From contig NW_001865052.1 in assembly GCF_000002865.3 (NCBI RefSeq), positions 642,409-706,408 on the forward strand: DNA of 64,000 nt, read 5' to 3'. Positions 36,008 to 45,882 of this stretch are shown one piece after another; the first letter of the stretch is position 1, and each line of letters begins with the position of its first letter. The position numbers and the translations under genes were made by a program. Under the pieces are notes generated by a model. The model made no database searches. It was not told where the DNA came from and was given only the letters and a program-made list of their open reading frames with translations. Source of the DNA: Monosiga brevicollis MX1 (Eukaryota > Opisthokonta > Choanoflagellata > Craspedida > Salpingoecidae).

Positions 36008-39000
36008 ATGGCCGCCAACGCTCCTTGCCGCCCGCTCAGTGACTTGAGCAATAAGCTGCGTCGGCTCATCAAGCCCAATGAGACAATCAACGGTGTGTGA
36101 TGCGTCCTGCTCAACCAGCGCCCCCTCCCGTTGATGCATTTGCGCGCTGCCATCTACGCCAAACCTTGAGTGCATTTGAGAATCAGCGCCGCCACTCCAG
36201 CTGATGCGACATTATGAATGCTATCTGCTCGTTTTCTCTCTCTCTCTCTTGGTCTCTTCCTCTCTTGCTCTTCTCTGTTTTCCTCTTGGATTTTTTTTTT
36301 TTTTTTTTTTTCCCTTTCTTCTTCGACCTGACTTCTCCCGGTGCTTGTAACACTAGGCGCCAACTTTCCACGCTTGTGGAAGCTTAAATTTGATGAGGTC
36401 AGTCCAAATCGGCCAGGTGGATTTGCCCGTGTGCAATCACTTGTATCTCTTGGACTTTGCAGCTGTCTTGATTCACTCTTCGCTTTTCTCACATTGCTCG
36501 CTTTGACACGTAGAACTTTAGCGTTCGTCTTTATGGTTCTCACTTTCAGAAGCTTGCCGACTTGTTGCGTGAAGTTCCGGAAGTTGTCATGTGCGACGTA
36601 CAAAACGGCGTTTTGACCATTCAGCTGTCAAACACGCCTGGTGCCGCTCAGTAAGCGCTGCATTTCGTTCTTGGCCCTGTGCGGCCTTTAAGCTTTGCCT
36701 CTCTGATCAGATTCGAACACCATCTAACCCTTTCTGGGCAAAAACTTCATAGACACTGCCGACCCAAACCTCGGGTGGTTCCGGCCTATGGCTTGTACAA
36801 AATGTGCCACGACTATCCAAACTGTCCCCGTGGCAAGAGTTGCACCTTTGCGCACGGCGCACAAGGTCTGTTCCAACCACATGGTGGAGGCAGCCACCTG
36901 CCCACTTCTTCAGGCAGCCTCATCCCTTGCTTCTTTTGCTTTTGCGTCGCGTAGAACAAGCCGAGTGGAACAAGCTGCTAAAGCAGAAGCGTAACAACAA
37001 TCAAACGTCCCAGCCCTACGAAGCAAGTCTTGAAAACAACAAATATGACCCTGCTTGGACTTGTGAGAGGTAAGATGCCTCAAGCTTCTCTTCAGCTCGT
37101 ACCTGCTTACAACACACAACTCATCCCTTTCTTTTTATCCCTCTTTCTTTTAATTCCAGATGCCACCGCCCCAACTATGCGCATCGTGAAGTGTGTCACG
37201 GCTGTGGCGCTGCGGGCAAGGTTAGTCAGGGAAACCTGTACTTTAAAGACCCGCCCCCGGCGCTAGAGAGGCCGTGTGGCACTGGCATTGCACGAGTTTT
37301 CACTGGCGTTGCACGATTTCTCACTCTTGCTGCTCGCTTTCTTGTGCCGTGTTGTTGCGTGAACAGCTTGAAGACATCAAGCCGATGCACCGCCCCCCTG
37401 TGCCTCTTCCATTGGTATGCCACTTGACCCATGGAACCATCTCCTTCCTGTGACAGCACGTGAGCATGCCGTCTCACGCGCATCTGTATAGTTGGCTCGC
37501 GACTTCCATGATAGAATTATGGATGACGTGATTGTCGAATCTGTCGCGCCCATTTACAACCCGGCCATCCAGTAAGTGAAACATCCCTTTCGCTGCCACT
37601 TGTTGCTTTTTGGCCGTTGTTTGGCCAACCATTTACCATTGCTTCAACAATCACGATGCTCGTCTCCTTTCTCTCTTCAAAGGCCGGTGCCGCGCTCGGC
37701 TGTTGCTGGCACCAAACCTGTTGTTTGGAATATTCGGTTCGTCGTTCTCGAGCGTGGCTGACTGTCCTTCCTGCTATCCTCTCGTCGCGGTAGCTGATGA
37801 TCGTTGTTGTCCACGCTTGTCAACGACCCCCTTCTAGCATCGCGGCCTCTGAGCCATGGCGGCTGAACCGCTTTGCCCTGCTTCACCCCGAACGGCAGGG
37901 CGTGAGTATCGAAGCGCACGTTTTTGTTTGAGATGCCCTCTCCCCCGTTCCTTTCGGATCCACTTTTCTGACACTCGCAACATTCCGTGGGCGTGTCTTT
38001 CGGTCTAGTGGAAAATCCTGCGCAGCTGGATGCTCGATCCCCACACAGGCTCGGATTGTCATCAGCTTGAATTTCGCCCTAATTCAGAGCAGGAATATCG
38101 ACCCTATATCAATATTGGCGTTCATAGGGAGTATGCTGCCTTACAACGCTGCCTCATCGTCGAGGTTGGTTGATATTCAAGTGCCCACGGCTTTAGCACC
38201 GTGGGCTCAAATCCCGAGGACCCTTCTCCCGCTCTTAACGCCTGGCTCTCACTGGCACTGCACGGCGTTTGTCCTAGCTGCAACACTCTGGTAATCAGCT
38301 GGGCTTGCAGAAAAATGCTCTTATTTTCGAGGTCAAGTTGGATCATGAGCACAAGCACGTTGGGATCAATCTCGCTGTCAATGTTCGTGAATAAACCTCT
38401 GCATCTGACTCCGCCTGACTGTTACCATCGAACGGGTATTTGCGCATTTGCATCTCATACACTGGCTCCTTCTGTCGGCTGTAGCGCACCACTGGTGAGA
38501 AGGTTTCTGCAGTGTCGAATGCGACCGTAATTGAACCCAAGCCAAGCCTGCAAACACAGAGCCCGCCCGTCGTTGATTCCGCGTCCCGAACTCAAGTGTT
38601 GAGCCAGATCACGCAGGTCCGTTGCCCTCGTCGACGTTGCTGGAGATAGCCGCTCGTGCGTCCCGTGACCTCGACGTGACTGACCCATCATGTTTCCGGC
38701 CTTGACTGTATGCCGATGATGACAGCAAGTACAAGCAACCGGTCGCTTCACCCAGGATGATGCTTCACGTTTGCAGCTGGCAAATGTCAGTGTCAATGAT
38801 CTGGCCTTGCCAGCACCCGTCTTGGTCTTCTTGATTGAGCGCGGCGCCCCGGTGAAGCAGTTGGAGGTCAGACGCGCGTTGCCGGTACCGTACCATGTGG
38901 TGTTCGTTTCTTTCGTGCACCAGTGTGATTGCTAATGACTGTTTGCGGGAAATAGCCGGCGCTCAAGGCTGGAGCATACGTCAACGCGCAGGACAAGGGC

Positions 39001-41668
39001 GGCCAGACCGCGCTGCACGTGGCGGCACTGTCTCAAAAGGACGAGATTGTGTTGCGACTCATCAAGGAGAACGCCAATATTGACGCGCGCGATCTTGACA
39101 AGTGGACGCCGCTGCACCTGGCTGCACTGCACTGCCACTGGTCTACCGTCGCCCTGGTGAGTCGTGCCCCTCGGGGCTGCTCATGACTGCGCTGCCTACA
39201 CGCTCTTGATTGCGCGTCGTTACGAGTTTCTCATCATGCTGCCCTCGGGCTCTGATGACTACAGCTTGCCTCCTCAGGAGCTGATGTGAATGCCACTGAT
39301 GGGCAAGGCGTGGCTCTGGTTCACCGTGCTGCCATCAGCGGCGACTTGGATGTCCTCAAGTTTGTGCGAGACCTTACACGTGGAACTTTGACCTTGCGAG
39401 ATTCGGCTGGTCGTACAATTCTGCACTATGCTGACCAAACCACGGACGTCAAGTTTATCCGCGAAGTGGAGACTCTGCTTGGGACAGATTTCGTACAAGC
39501 GGCGCGAGCTCGACACTCGGGGGCAGCTGCGTCGACAGAAAGCCAGTCGCGCGCACCACGATCAACCGACCCGAGCCTTGCAGAACCAACATGGCACCCT
39601 CGTGATCGAGTAGTTTGGCCCGCAATCAGTCATGATGTGCCAGTGTCTTTTGATTTCGACGACGACCCCTTGGAGTGGAATGTAGAACAAACCATGCGCA
39701 GCATGTTGGATGATGATGTTCCCGGGCCTTTGGACAGTCTGGCCGCCCTACCCCCGCTGAATACTGGCAATCAACAGCTTCATGGCCTCGGCCCAGATTC
39801 AATGGCTGCCTCTGCTTGGGGCCAATCTGATGCGAGCCCGAAAGATATGGCTAAAGGCGTGTGGGACTTGTCCGAGTTTGATTCCGCGCCGCCGGCTTTG
39901 GATGGACCGCCGCTCATGGCTGGACTGGATGATGATAATTACACCTTTGAAGAGCTTGAGGATATTTTGAATGACCCTACTGCTCTTCAGAATGCAGTAG
40001 ACAAGGCTTGTGATCTGACACAAAGCAACCACAAGGGCCAGACGCTGGCACACTTGGCTTGCAAGGTTTGTCTATTGCTCGCTTCTACCACCAAGTGCGC
40101 TGCCTGCCAGTGCCTTTGTGAAGAGAGATGCTCATGCTACAAACATGTGTGCCCACTTTGTGTTGGGATAGCGCAAACTGGTTGATGCGTTGCGCATCTT
40201 GGTCCACTCTGGGGCGGAGGTAGCAGCCAAGGACCACGACGGGAATACGTGCCTACACGTAGCCGCTCAATATGGTTTTGTTGCGGCTTTTGAGGAAGTC
40301 GATCGTTCCAGGTCAGTCGACTCATCAGAGAGTGTTTTTGAGCTCACACAAAGAACAAAATCGAGGTCTCCTTCTCCAACCTGACCCCCTTGCCGTCTGG
40401 AATGTGCTTTTCGCCCCTTCCTTTCCTTTTCTGGCAGCACGCGAGACAGCATGCGAGACAATTGGCTGGCTGTGCGCAATAACAAAGGCTTCACCTGTGC
40501 ACATGTGGCCGTCAAGCATGAGCAAGCCTCTGTGTTGACGGCGTTGAACACGGTGCGTCAAGGAGCCGCGTGTCGGACAGGCGTGATCTATCCCTTTGTA
40601 GTTCTTACTGCTGTGATAACCCGGCTTGGTCTGTTGGTGCTGTAGATTTCTCCCAATACACTTGTGCTGGGCGACGCCGACGGCAACACGCCCTTGATGC
40701 TGGCTTTAGAAGCGATTCCGCCGATCCCTTGCTATAAGGTATGATGCTCTTTTTTTGCGTGGCTCTGGCTGTTTCTCTTGATCTCTTGATCTCTTGATCC
40801 TTTGATCTATTTTCCTCCTTCCTTCAGCAGTGTTGTATGTGTGTGTTTGTTCAATCGTGATGACGTTGATCTCAAAATGGATGCTGGTAGGATTTGCTTA
40901 TCATGAGCACTAGCGCCTTGCTGGAGAAGACGAATCAGCAGCGGGAGACTGCTTTGGGAATCGCCCTACGCCAACGGCATGTGGAAGCAGCCAAGGAGCT
41001 GCTGCTGCAAGGTGCCTCACCCAACACACAAGACGTGCGAGGCAACTGCCCTCTACACTGGGCTGTTAAGCACCAGATTGTGCATTTGGTTAAACTGCTG
41101 TTGGATAAGGTCAGGCTCATGCTTTGTCGCTCACCACAAAAATGACGCAGGGGCAAACCCTTGACCGTGACTGCCATTTGTGCCGTGTCGGAATGCAGGG
41201 TGCTCGTACGGATATGCGGGATGCCGATGGCTGCCAGCCCATCGACCTCCCTGAGGCTTCGGCCAATGCCGTTATCGGCAAGCGATTGGAAATGTGCGAT
41301 ATCACACCCCGTTATGAGCTCCTGGGGTAGCCGTCGAGGTACCCATTAGTTGTGCACATGACCACATCCTTGCTAATTCCGTGTTGTCCATGTGTGTGTG
41401 TGTGTGTCTCAGGTACTCGCATTGCTGCTCGCGTTGCGGCCTGCGCCACGGCGATAACAATGGCGGGGTTGTCCTGTCCAAGTGTCCATGTGGTCTTGCG
41501 TATTATTGCAGCCGAGCATGCCAGGTTTGTATCGAACTTCCTGCAGGGCCTGTGATGGTTGCCACTTTGACAGCCAAGCGCTCATTGTGATGTGGTGTAC
41601 TGGTGTGACAGACGGGTGACTGGGCCAGTCATAAGCTGGTTTGCCCGATGAATTCGAACAGGCGTTAA
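36008..41668 (+). CDS. Multidomain protein: LOTUS-like, CCCH and RanBP2-type zinc fingers, ankyrin repeats, MYND finger
   Basis: Many exons. Exon 1 36008-36092 (MAANAPCRPLSDLSNKLRRL) joins ANFPRLWKLKFDE and KLADLLREVPEVVMCDVQNG; together these resemble an OST-HTH/LOTUS fold. Next come YKMCHDYPNCPRGKSCTFAH (CCCH finger) and AWTCERCHRPNYAHREVCHG with CG (RanBP2-type finger). An unrecognised middle follows (RNRF-like LNRFALLHPERQG, WKILRSWMLDPHTG). Exon 38311-38386 can join 38513-38616 in phase, then 38726 onward with ERGAPVKQLE, and the ankyrin region: GGQTALHVAALSQKDE, KWTPLHLAALHCHW, GNTCLHVAAQYGF, GNCPLHWAVKHQ. The end is a MYND finger: CCSRCGLRHG, CPCGLAYYCSRACQ, TGDWASHKLVC, with TAA 41666-41668. 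If 38386 is not spliced, a TAA at 38392-38394 ends a first protein, and the ankyrin-MYND part would need its own start, for which I see no ATG exon. An RNA-binding adaptor role is inferred. Confidence 0.65.
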
Positions 41669-42029
41669 GCACCCTCCCCAGTAATGTGCCTTTTGTGCCT
41701 TTTGTGCCTTCCCAAAAGGGCGCGTCTCGTGATGCGTCTTGAGGAATGTTGTTTTGATGGGATGAACAGGGAATGCCCCAATCCAGACAATTGATCTGCA
41801 GGTGGCGAAGCTTCCTTGCACTCCAATGATCACATCAAGAGGAGGTGCTGGTCAAAGGCCGGGTAGGTGGTTGCATGGCGCTGGCAGCGAGGACAGCGCG
41901 CAAGGAGTTAAGGTTCACTTTGTCGATTAAGAAGGCACACGCTTTCGCGGCGCATCGGATCGGATCGGATCGTCTAACTATCTGGCTGCAACACGTGCTC
42001 ATGTAGACCCTCAATTCAGTCCGCTTGAG
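41669..42029. other. Intergenic between convergent genes
   Basis: Short direct repeats (TTTTGTGCC twice near 41690-41708; CGGATCGGATCGGATCG near 41956-41971). No coding exon. Confidence 0.6.
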
Positions 42030-43197
42030 CTAGCTACGCAGTCGCTGATGTGAGCGCCACAGGTTGACGTCGTATTGATACAGTTCCAGGGTGACCTAAG
42101 GGTGGCAAAGTTGAGCATGAGGGCATGCATGTGAGGTCAGACAAGGGTCCGGGCGAGTATGACTCTGTGTGATTTGCACCAAAAAAAAAAAAAAGCATGG
42201 GCAGCGCTCTGCGACAACATACGCGTGCGTCAATGAGACTGCAGTGCTGCTTCTCCTGAATGGTACGGTGCAGGAGGTACTTTGAGAGGCGTTTCAGAGA
42301 GACGGCGTTGCCGTCATTCTCGCCAAGGGCGGCGATTTTGAGGGTGGACGAGGCGGACGTGTCGTAGACGAGCGCGTTTAGTTCTTTGGAAGTGAGGTTC
42401 ATGGCTCGAAAGTCGTTGCTGACGGCGTGGCCAACCACGCGAGCATTTTTCAGGATCGTTCGGAGGCGGTCGCGCACTTTGGGAAAGGGCGTGGCGTCGA
42501 CAAGATCACGTTTGCGAATGCCACTCCACCGGGTGTTGTAACTGACAATTGGTTGCTGGGGCCGCACAAACTCATCAATGACAACTTGTCCGGTCGCGTT
42601 GATGATGGAAATGCGTCCCAGGGCCGACTTCATGGCACCGCCTTTGCCACGCACCGTCACCATCTCGCAATCAAGGGCATAGAGGGGGCGGTCAATTTGC
42701 TGTTCAAAGGCTTGCAGGGCTTGGAAGGAGCCCAGCTGTGCCAAGAGCTGATGCAACATTTGCTCGGCCTCGGGGCTGCGCTCCGGTACGCGTGGGGGGG
42801 CATGGGATGCCGCTTCTGAGACGGCAGTTGAGTTTGAAGAGCTGTGCTGAAGCAGAGAAGCGCTTTGACGTGAATCCGGACTAATGTGGGACTTGGGCAC
42901 TCTGTTGTTGGGAGGTGACTTGGTCTTTGTCAAGTCTTGAAGAACTCCGCGCGCGGCCAGCCAGGTTTCGGAGGGGCGAAAGAGGCTAGGGGCTCGATTG
43001 CCCATGGTGCATTGGTCAGCAAGTGCACGCAAGGAAGCTTGACTACCAACGTCACCGCGGGCTTGTTGGGCGACGCGGTCGACTGTCTTGCGCCAGCGGC
43101 GGCGGGCGGAACGCTTGGAGCGTGCTGCCGGGCCCCTTTTTGACTGAGGGACGTGTTCTGCGCGAGCTGGGCCACTGCTTTGCTTGCGTGATGTCAT
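42030..43197 (-). CDS. REXO4: RNA exonuclease 4 (REXO4, DEDDh 3'-5' exonuclease)
   Basis: A nucleolar exonuclease linked to ribosomal RNA processing. The start ATG at 43195-43197 gives MTSRKQSSGPARAEHVPQSK, a basic N-terminus with KRSARRRWRK as a likely nuclear or nucleolar signal. The DEDDh domain follows: LYALDCEMVTVRGKG (motif I, Asp-x-Glu), LGRISIINATGQVVIDEFV, VSYNTRWSGIRKRDLVDATP, NARVVGHAVSNDFRAM (motif II Asp), KRLSKYLLHRTIQEKQHCSLIDAR (motif III region with His and Asp). The large exon ends near 42220; the last exon starts after a TAG acceptor near 42097 and reads VTLELYQYDVNLWRSHQRLRS, the usual W-containing REXO4 end, with TAG 42030-42032. The intron between has a T13 tract (A13 on the plus strand). 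All four acidic residues of the family can be placed. Confidence 0.9.
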
Positions 43198-43859
43198 GAC
43201 GCCGCCCACACACACACACACAGGGTGGTCTCGAAATGACCTGCCCAAGCTGGCATGAATGAGCCGCGATTGAGCGCGCACGCGCGGGAATGTCCCCTCG
43301 CAGCCCCAGCTGATGCGTTATCAAACAGGACCACAAAAACAAACCCACGGCCACACAGACAGGTTCACAGGCACACGGCCGCCAGCACGACCACACGATC
43401 ACGACGCCGTCAGGTGTATCGAGTGTGCAGGTGCCGCAGAAATGGTTTTTTTTTTTTTTTATTTCGTTGTGTGTGTGTGTGTGTCACGTGGATTTGAAAT
43501 GAAGAGAGCATCAATTGTCAGATTATTTGTTCGGGCTTAGGAGCAGAGGAGCAGCATGACACCTGCTATGTTAATTGGCTGGCTGTGGTGGCAGCGGGTG
43601 ATGGCAGCGGGGAAGGTATAGACTGCGAGATCGGGGAGAAGGAGGCCATTTCTTTTGTCGTCCCATCATCCTCGACGCATGACAAGAAGGCACAGCGGAG
43701 CGGCGGAGCAATTCGAATCTGGTCCTCAATTTGATGTATAACAGGCGTGTTTAGTATGAACAAGAGAATCGAAAGTCAGAACACGCACGCACACACAAGA
43801 CTGCTCAGCAGCAAAGATAAGAAGGAACGACGGGAAAGAGCCCAATGCGGGCATGCCGT
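43198..43859. other. Intergenic
   Basis: 5' flank of REXO4 and 3' flank of the first duplicated small gene. A CACAC run, a T15 tract at 43445-43460 and a short GT run at 43469-43484. No coding exon seen. Confidence 0.5.
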
Positions 43860-44398
43860 TTATCCGTTGTGTTCGTCCTCGTAATCGACAAGTCCCTGGC
43901 AAATGGCGTCGCGCTGGCCCTCGCGGCGCTTGCGGTAGCGGCCCTTGGTCTTGGCGGCCGCCTTGTTGAAGGGAGTCAGGGCGCACCAGGGGCACTGGCA
44001 ATGATGGTACTCGATGCGTTGAGTCTTGACGGTTCGCACACGCACATGGGAGCTGGCGGTGCGCTGCCCGCGAAACAAGACGCGGTGCATTGTGACCGAA
44101 AAATCCGACTCGCTCGCCGCCGACAATCACCAGCAATCGGCTGTCCGATCGCGAATAGAGAACGAGGTGAACTTGGAGAGGGAGGCGGAGAGGGAAAGAG
44201 GCGGAGAGGGAAAGAGGCGGAGAGGGAGAGATCTCCTGCCGATGCCGAAAGCTCGCTGCGCCGTAAGAAACTGCCCATCACGCGCCGACGCCTCGACCAT
44301 ATCCCTGCTAACCAGCGCCAAATTTGGCTCAATCGATTTGGATCTAAATTTAGATGATCGCTAGTCTGCTTGGAGACTGCGAGACCAAGAGACGCGGG
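43717..44398. repeat. Copy A of a tandem segmental duplication
   Basis: Diverged counterpart of about 44880-45635, same orientation. Shared landmarks in the same order: TGGTCCTCAATTTGATGT, ACTGCTCAGCAGCAAAGA, the small gene, ATCTAAATTTAGAT, then AGTCTGCTTGGAGACTG with GAGACCAA. Confidence 0.7.
43860..44090 (-). CDS. Small Cys/His protein, copy A of a tandem pair, unknown
   Basis: A 76-codon frame from ATG 44088-44090 (MHRVLFRGQRTASSHVRVRT) to TGA/TAA at 43860. The core is EYHHCQCPWCALTPFNKAAA, followed by a basic KTKGRYRKRREGQRD and an acidic end YEDEHNG. HHCxCPxC looks like a compact metal-binding knuckle. About 60% of residues match copy B, and the start and stop are in the same places; the differences are mostly substitutions, with one three-residue length change before the EYHHC core. 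Conservation of the frame suggests a real protein. No family recognised. Further upstream coding exons are possible. Confidence 0.5.
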   Translation of the reverse strand: MHRVLFRGQRTASSHVRVRTVKTQRIEYHHCQCPWCALTPFNKAAAKTKGRYRKRREGQRDAICQGLVDYEDEHNG

Positions 44399-44406
44399 CT
44401 GCTCGT

Positions 44407-44720
44407 ATGGGGAAGTTCTCGTCGACCTCTCGGCCTCTCGTCGACCTCTTGATCTCTCGACACCTCTCTCGGCCTCTCGTCGACCTCTTGATCCCTCTTG
44501 ATCTCTCGACACCTCTCTCGGCCTCTCGTCGACCTCTTGATCTCTCGACACCTCTCTCGGCCTCTCGTCGACCTCTTGATCCCTCTTGATCTCTCTTGAC
44601 CTCTCTCTCTCTCTCTCTCTCTCTCTTGAACTCTCTTGACCTCCTAACATCTCTGTTGACCTCTCTCTCTCCCGTCCTCTCTCGCTTGACCTCTCAACAC
44701 CTCTTTCGATCCCTCTATGT
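44407..44720. repeat. CT-rich minisatellite with GACCTCT/CGGCCTCTCGT units
   Basis: Repeating blocks of tcgacctcttgat, ctctcgacacctctctcgg and cctctcg appear in several near-copies of about 55-65 bases, grading into (CT)n. It separates the two copies of the segmental duplication. Confidence 0.8.
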
Positions 44721-44879
44721 TTGTTTGTTTGTCTTGTCGACCTGCCGTCTGTCAGGTGCTGCGTTCGATGCGTTGGCAAGCCTGCGCAGATCAATGTCAG
44801 CCGGCGTGAGAAGGAAAGGCAGCTCTCGAATTTTCAAATTTGGTTCCCGAATTTGGCTCTTGATTTGCTCCCTTGATTT

Positions 44880-45635
44880 GGTCCTGGATCTGGTCTCGAT
44901 TTGGTCCTCAATTTGGTGTTTGGCAATGTGATGAGCAGCGACAATTGAAACTCAGAAACACACAAGTCTGCTCAGCAGCAAGAAAACAAAAGGAACAGGT
45001 ACAAATACAACACCCTCGGCATGCACGACATTCATTCACTACGCTCGTCCTCGTAGTCGGCCAGACCCTGGCGGATGGTATCACGCTGACCATCGCGGCG
45101 CTGGCTATAGTAGCCCTTGGTCTTGACGGCTGCCTTGTTGTAGGGGCTTAGGCTACACCTAGGACAATGACAATGATGATACTCGGTACGACCCATGCCC
45201 ATCTGATAGGTACGCGCGTTATTCCGGGAGATGGCGGTGCGCCGCCCACGAAACCAGACACGCTGCATCGTGCACTGACAGCCAAATCAGCCCCCACGCC
45301 GTCAACAATCGCCAACAAGCAATAATTGTCAAGCCGTTGAATGCAGAGGGCGATTCCTGCCGATGCTGGCCGATGCACCGTCGGAAATGCCCATGAAGCG
45401 CCTGCACCTCAAACCTCTTCTCAACCATCTCGTCCTTCTGCTTTGACCCACACGAGCAACACCAGCAGAATGGTTTACGAGCAGTCAACGCTGCTCGACG
45501 CACACAAGCACAAGCATCGGGCGCCAAGTTGGGCGTATCCCCGATCTAAATTTAGATGACCATCGAAAATCTGACAATACACTTGACCCCAACACCAGTC
45601 TGCTTTGGAGACTGAGAGACCAAAAACTGGGCGGG
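44880..45635. repeat. Copy B of a tandem segmental duplication
   Basis: Landmarks in order: TTTGGTCCTCAATTTGGTGT, GTCTGCTCAGCAGCAAGA, the second small gene, ATCTAAATTTAGAT, CAGTCTGCTTTGGAGACTGA with GAGACCAA. Confidence 0.7.
45032..45268 (-). CDS. Small Cys/His protein, copy B of a tandem pair, unknown
   Basis: A 78-codon frame from ATG 45266-45268 (MQRVWFRGRRTAISRNNART) to the stop at 45032. The core is EYHHCHCPRCSLSPYNKAAV, then KTKGYYSQRRDGQRDTI and the acidic end YEDERSE. All Cys and His of the HHCxCPxC motif are kept compared with copy A, although neighbouring residues differ. The function is unknown. Confidence 0.5.
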   Translation of the reverse strand: MQRVWFRGRRTAISRNNARTYQMGMGRTEYHHCHCPRCSLSPYNKAAVKTKGYYSQRRDGQRDTIRQGLADYEDERSE

Positions 45636-45882
45636 ATTTGATGAAAAAAAAAAAAAACGAGAGAGAGAGAGAGAGAAAAAAAATTGGAAGCACTTTCGAT
45701 TTTCAAGGAAAAAAAAAACGGCGACGAGGCCTGCGGCAAGTGGCAGTGCCAGCAGGATACGGAGGGCATTGAGAGATGTGGAACATATAGAAGGCAGTGC
45801 TTTGCTACATTTGATCTCTCTTCTTACGCGACGATCCGGTTATTATTGACGTGTGGAGAGGCGTTGGAGCGTCGACGCCACG

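Noticed and set aside
38160-38230. tRNA-like hairpin (CCCACGG...CCGTGGG) near 38.19 kb
   Set aside because: Only one stem-loop is present; no full cloverleaf, and it lies within an intron of the multidomain gene.
43976-44794. 272-codon Arg-Glu-rich minus-strand frame
   Set aside because: The Arg-Glu run comes from the CT-rich minisatellite; only the small Cys/His frame below it has paralogous support.
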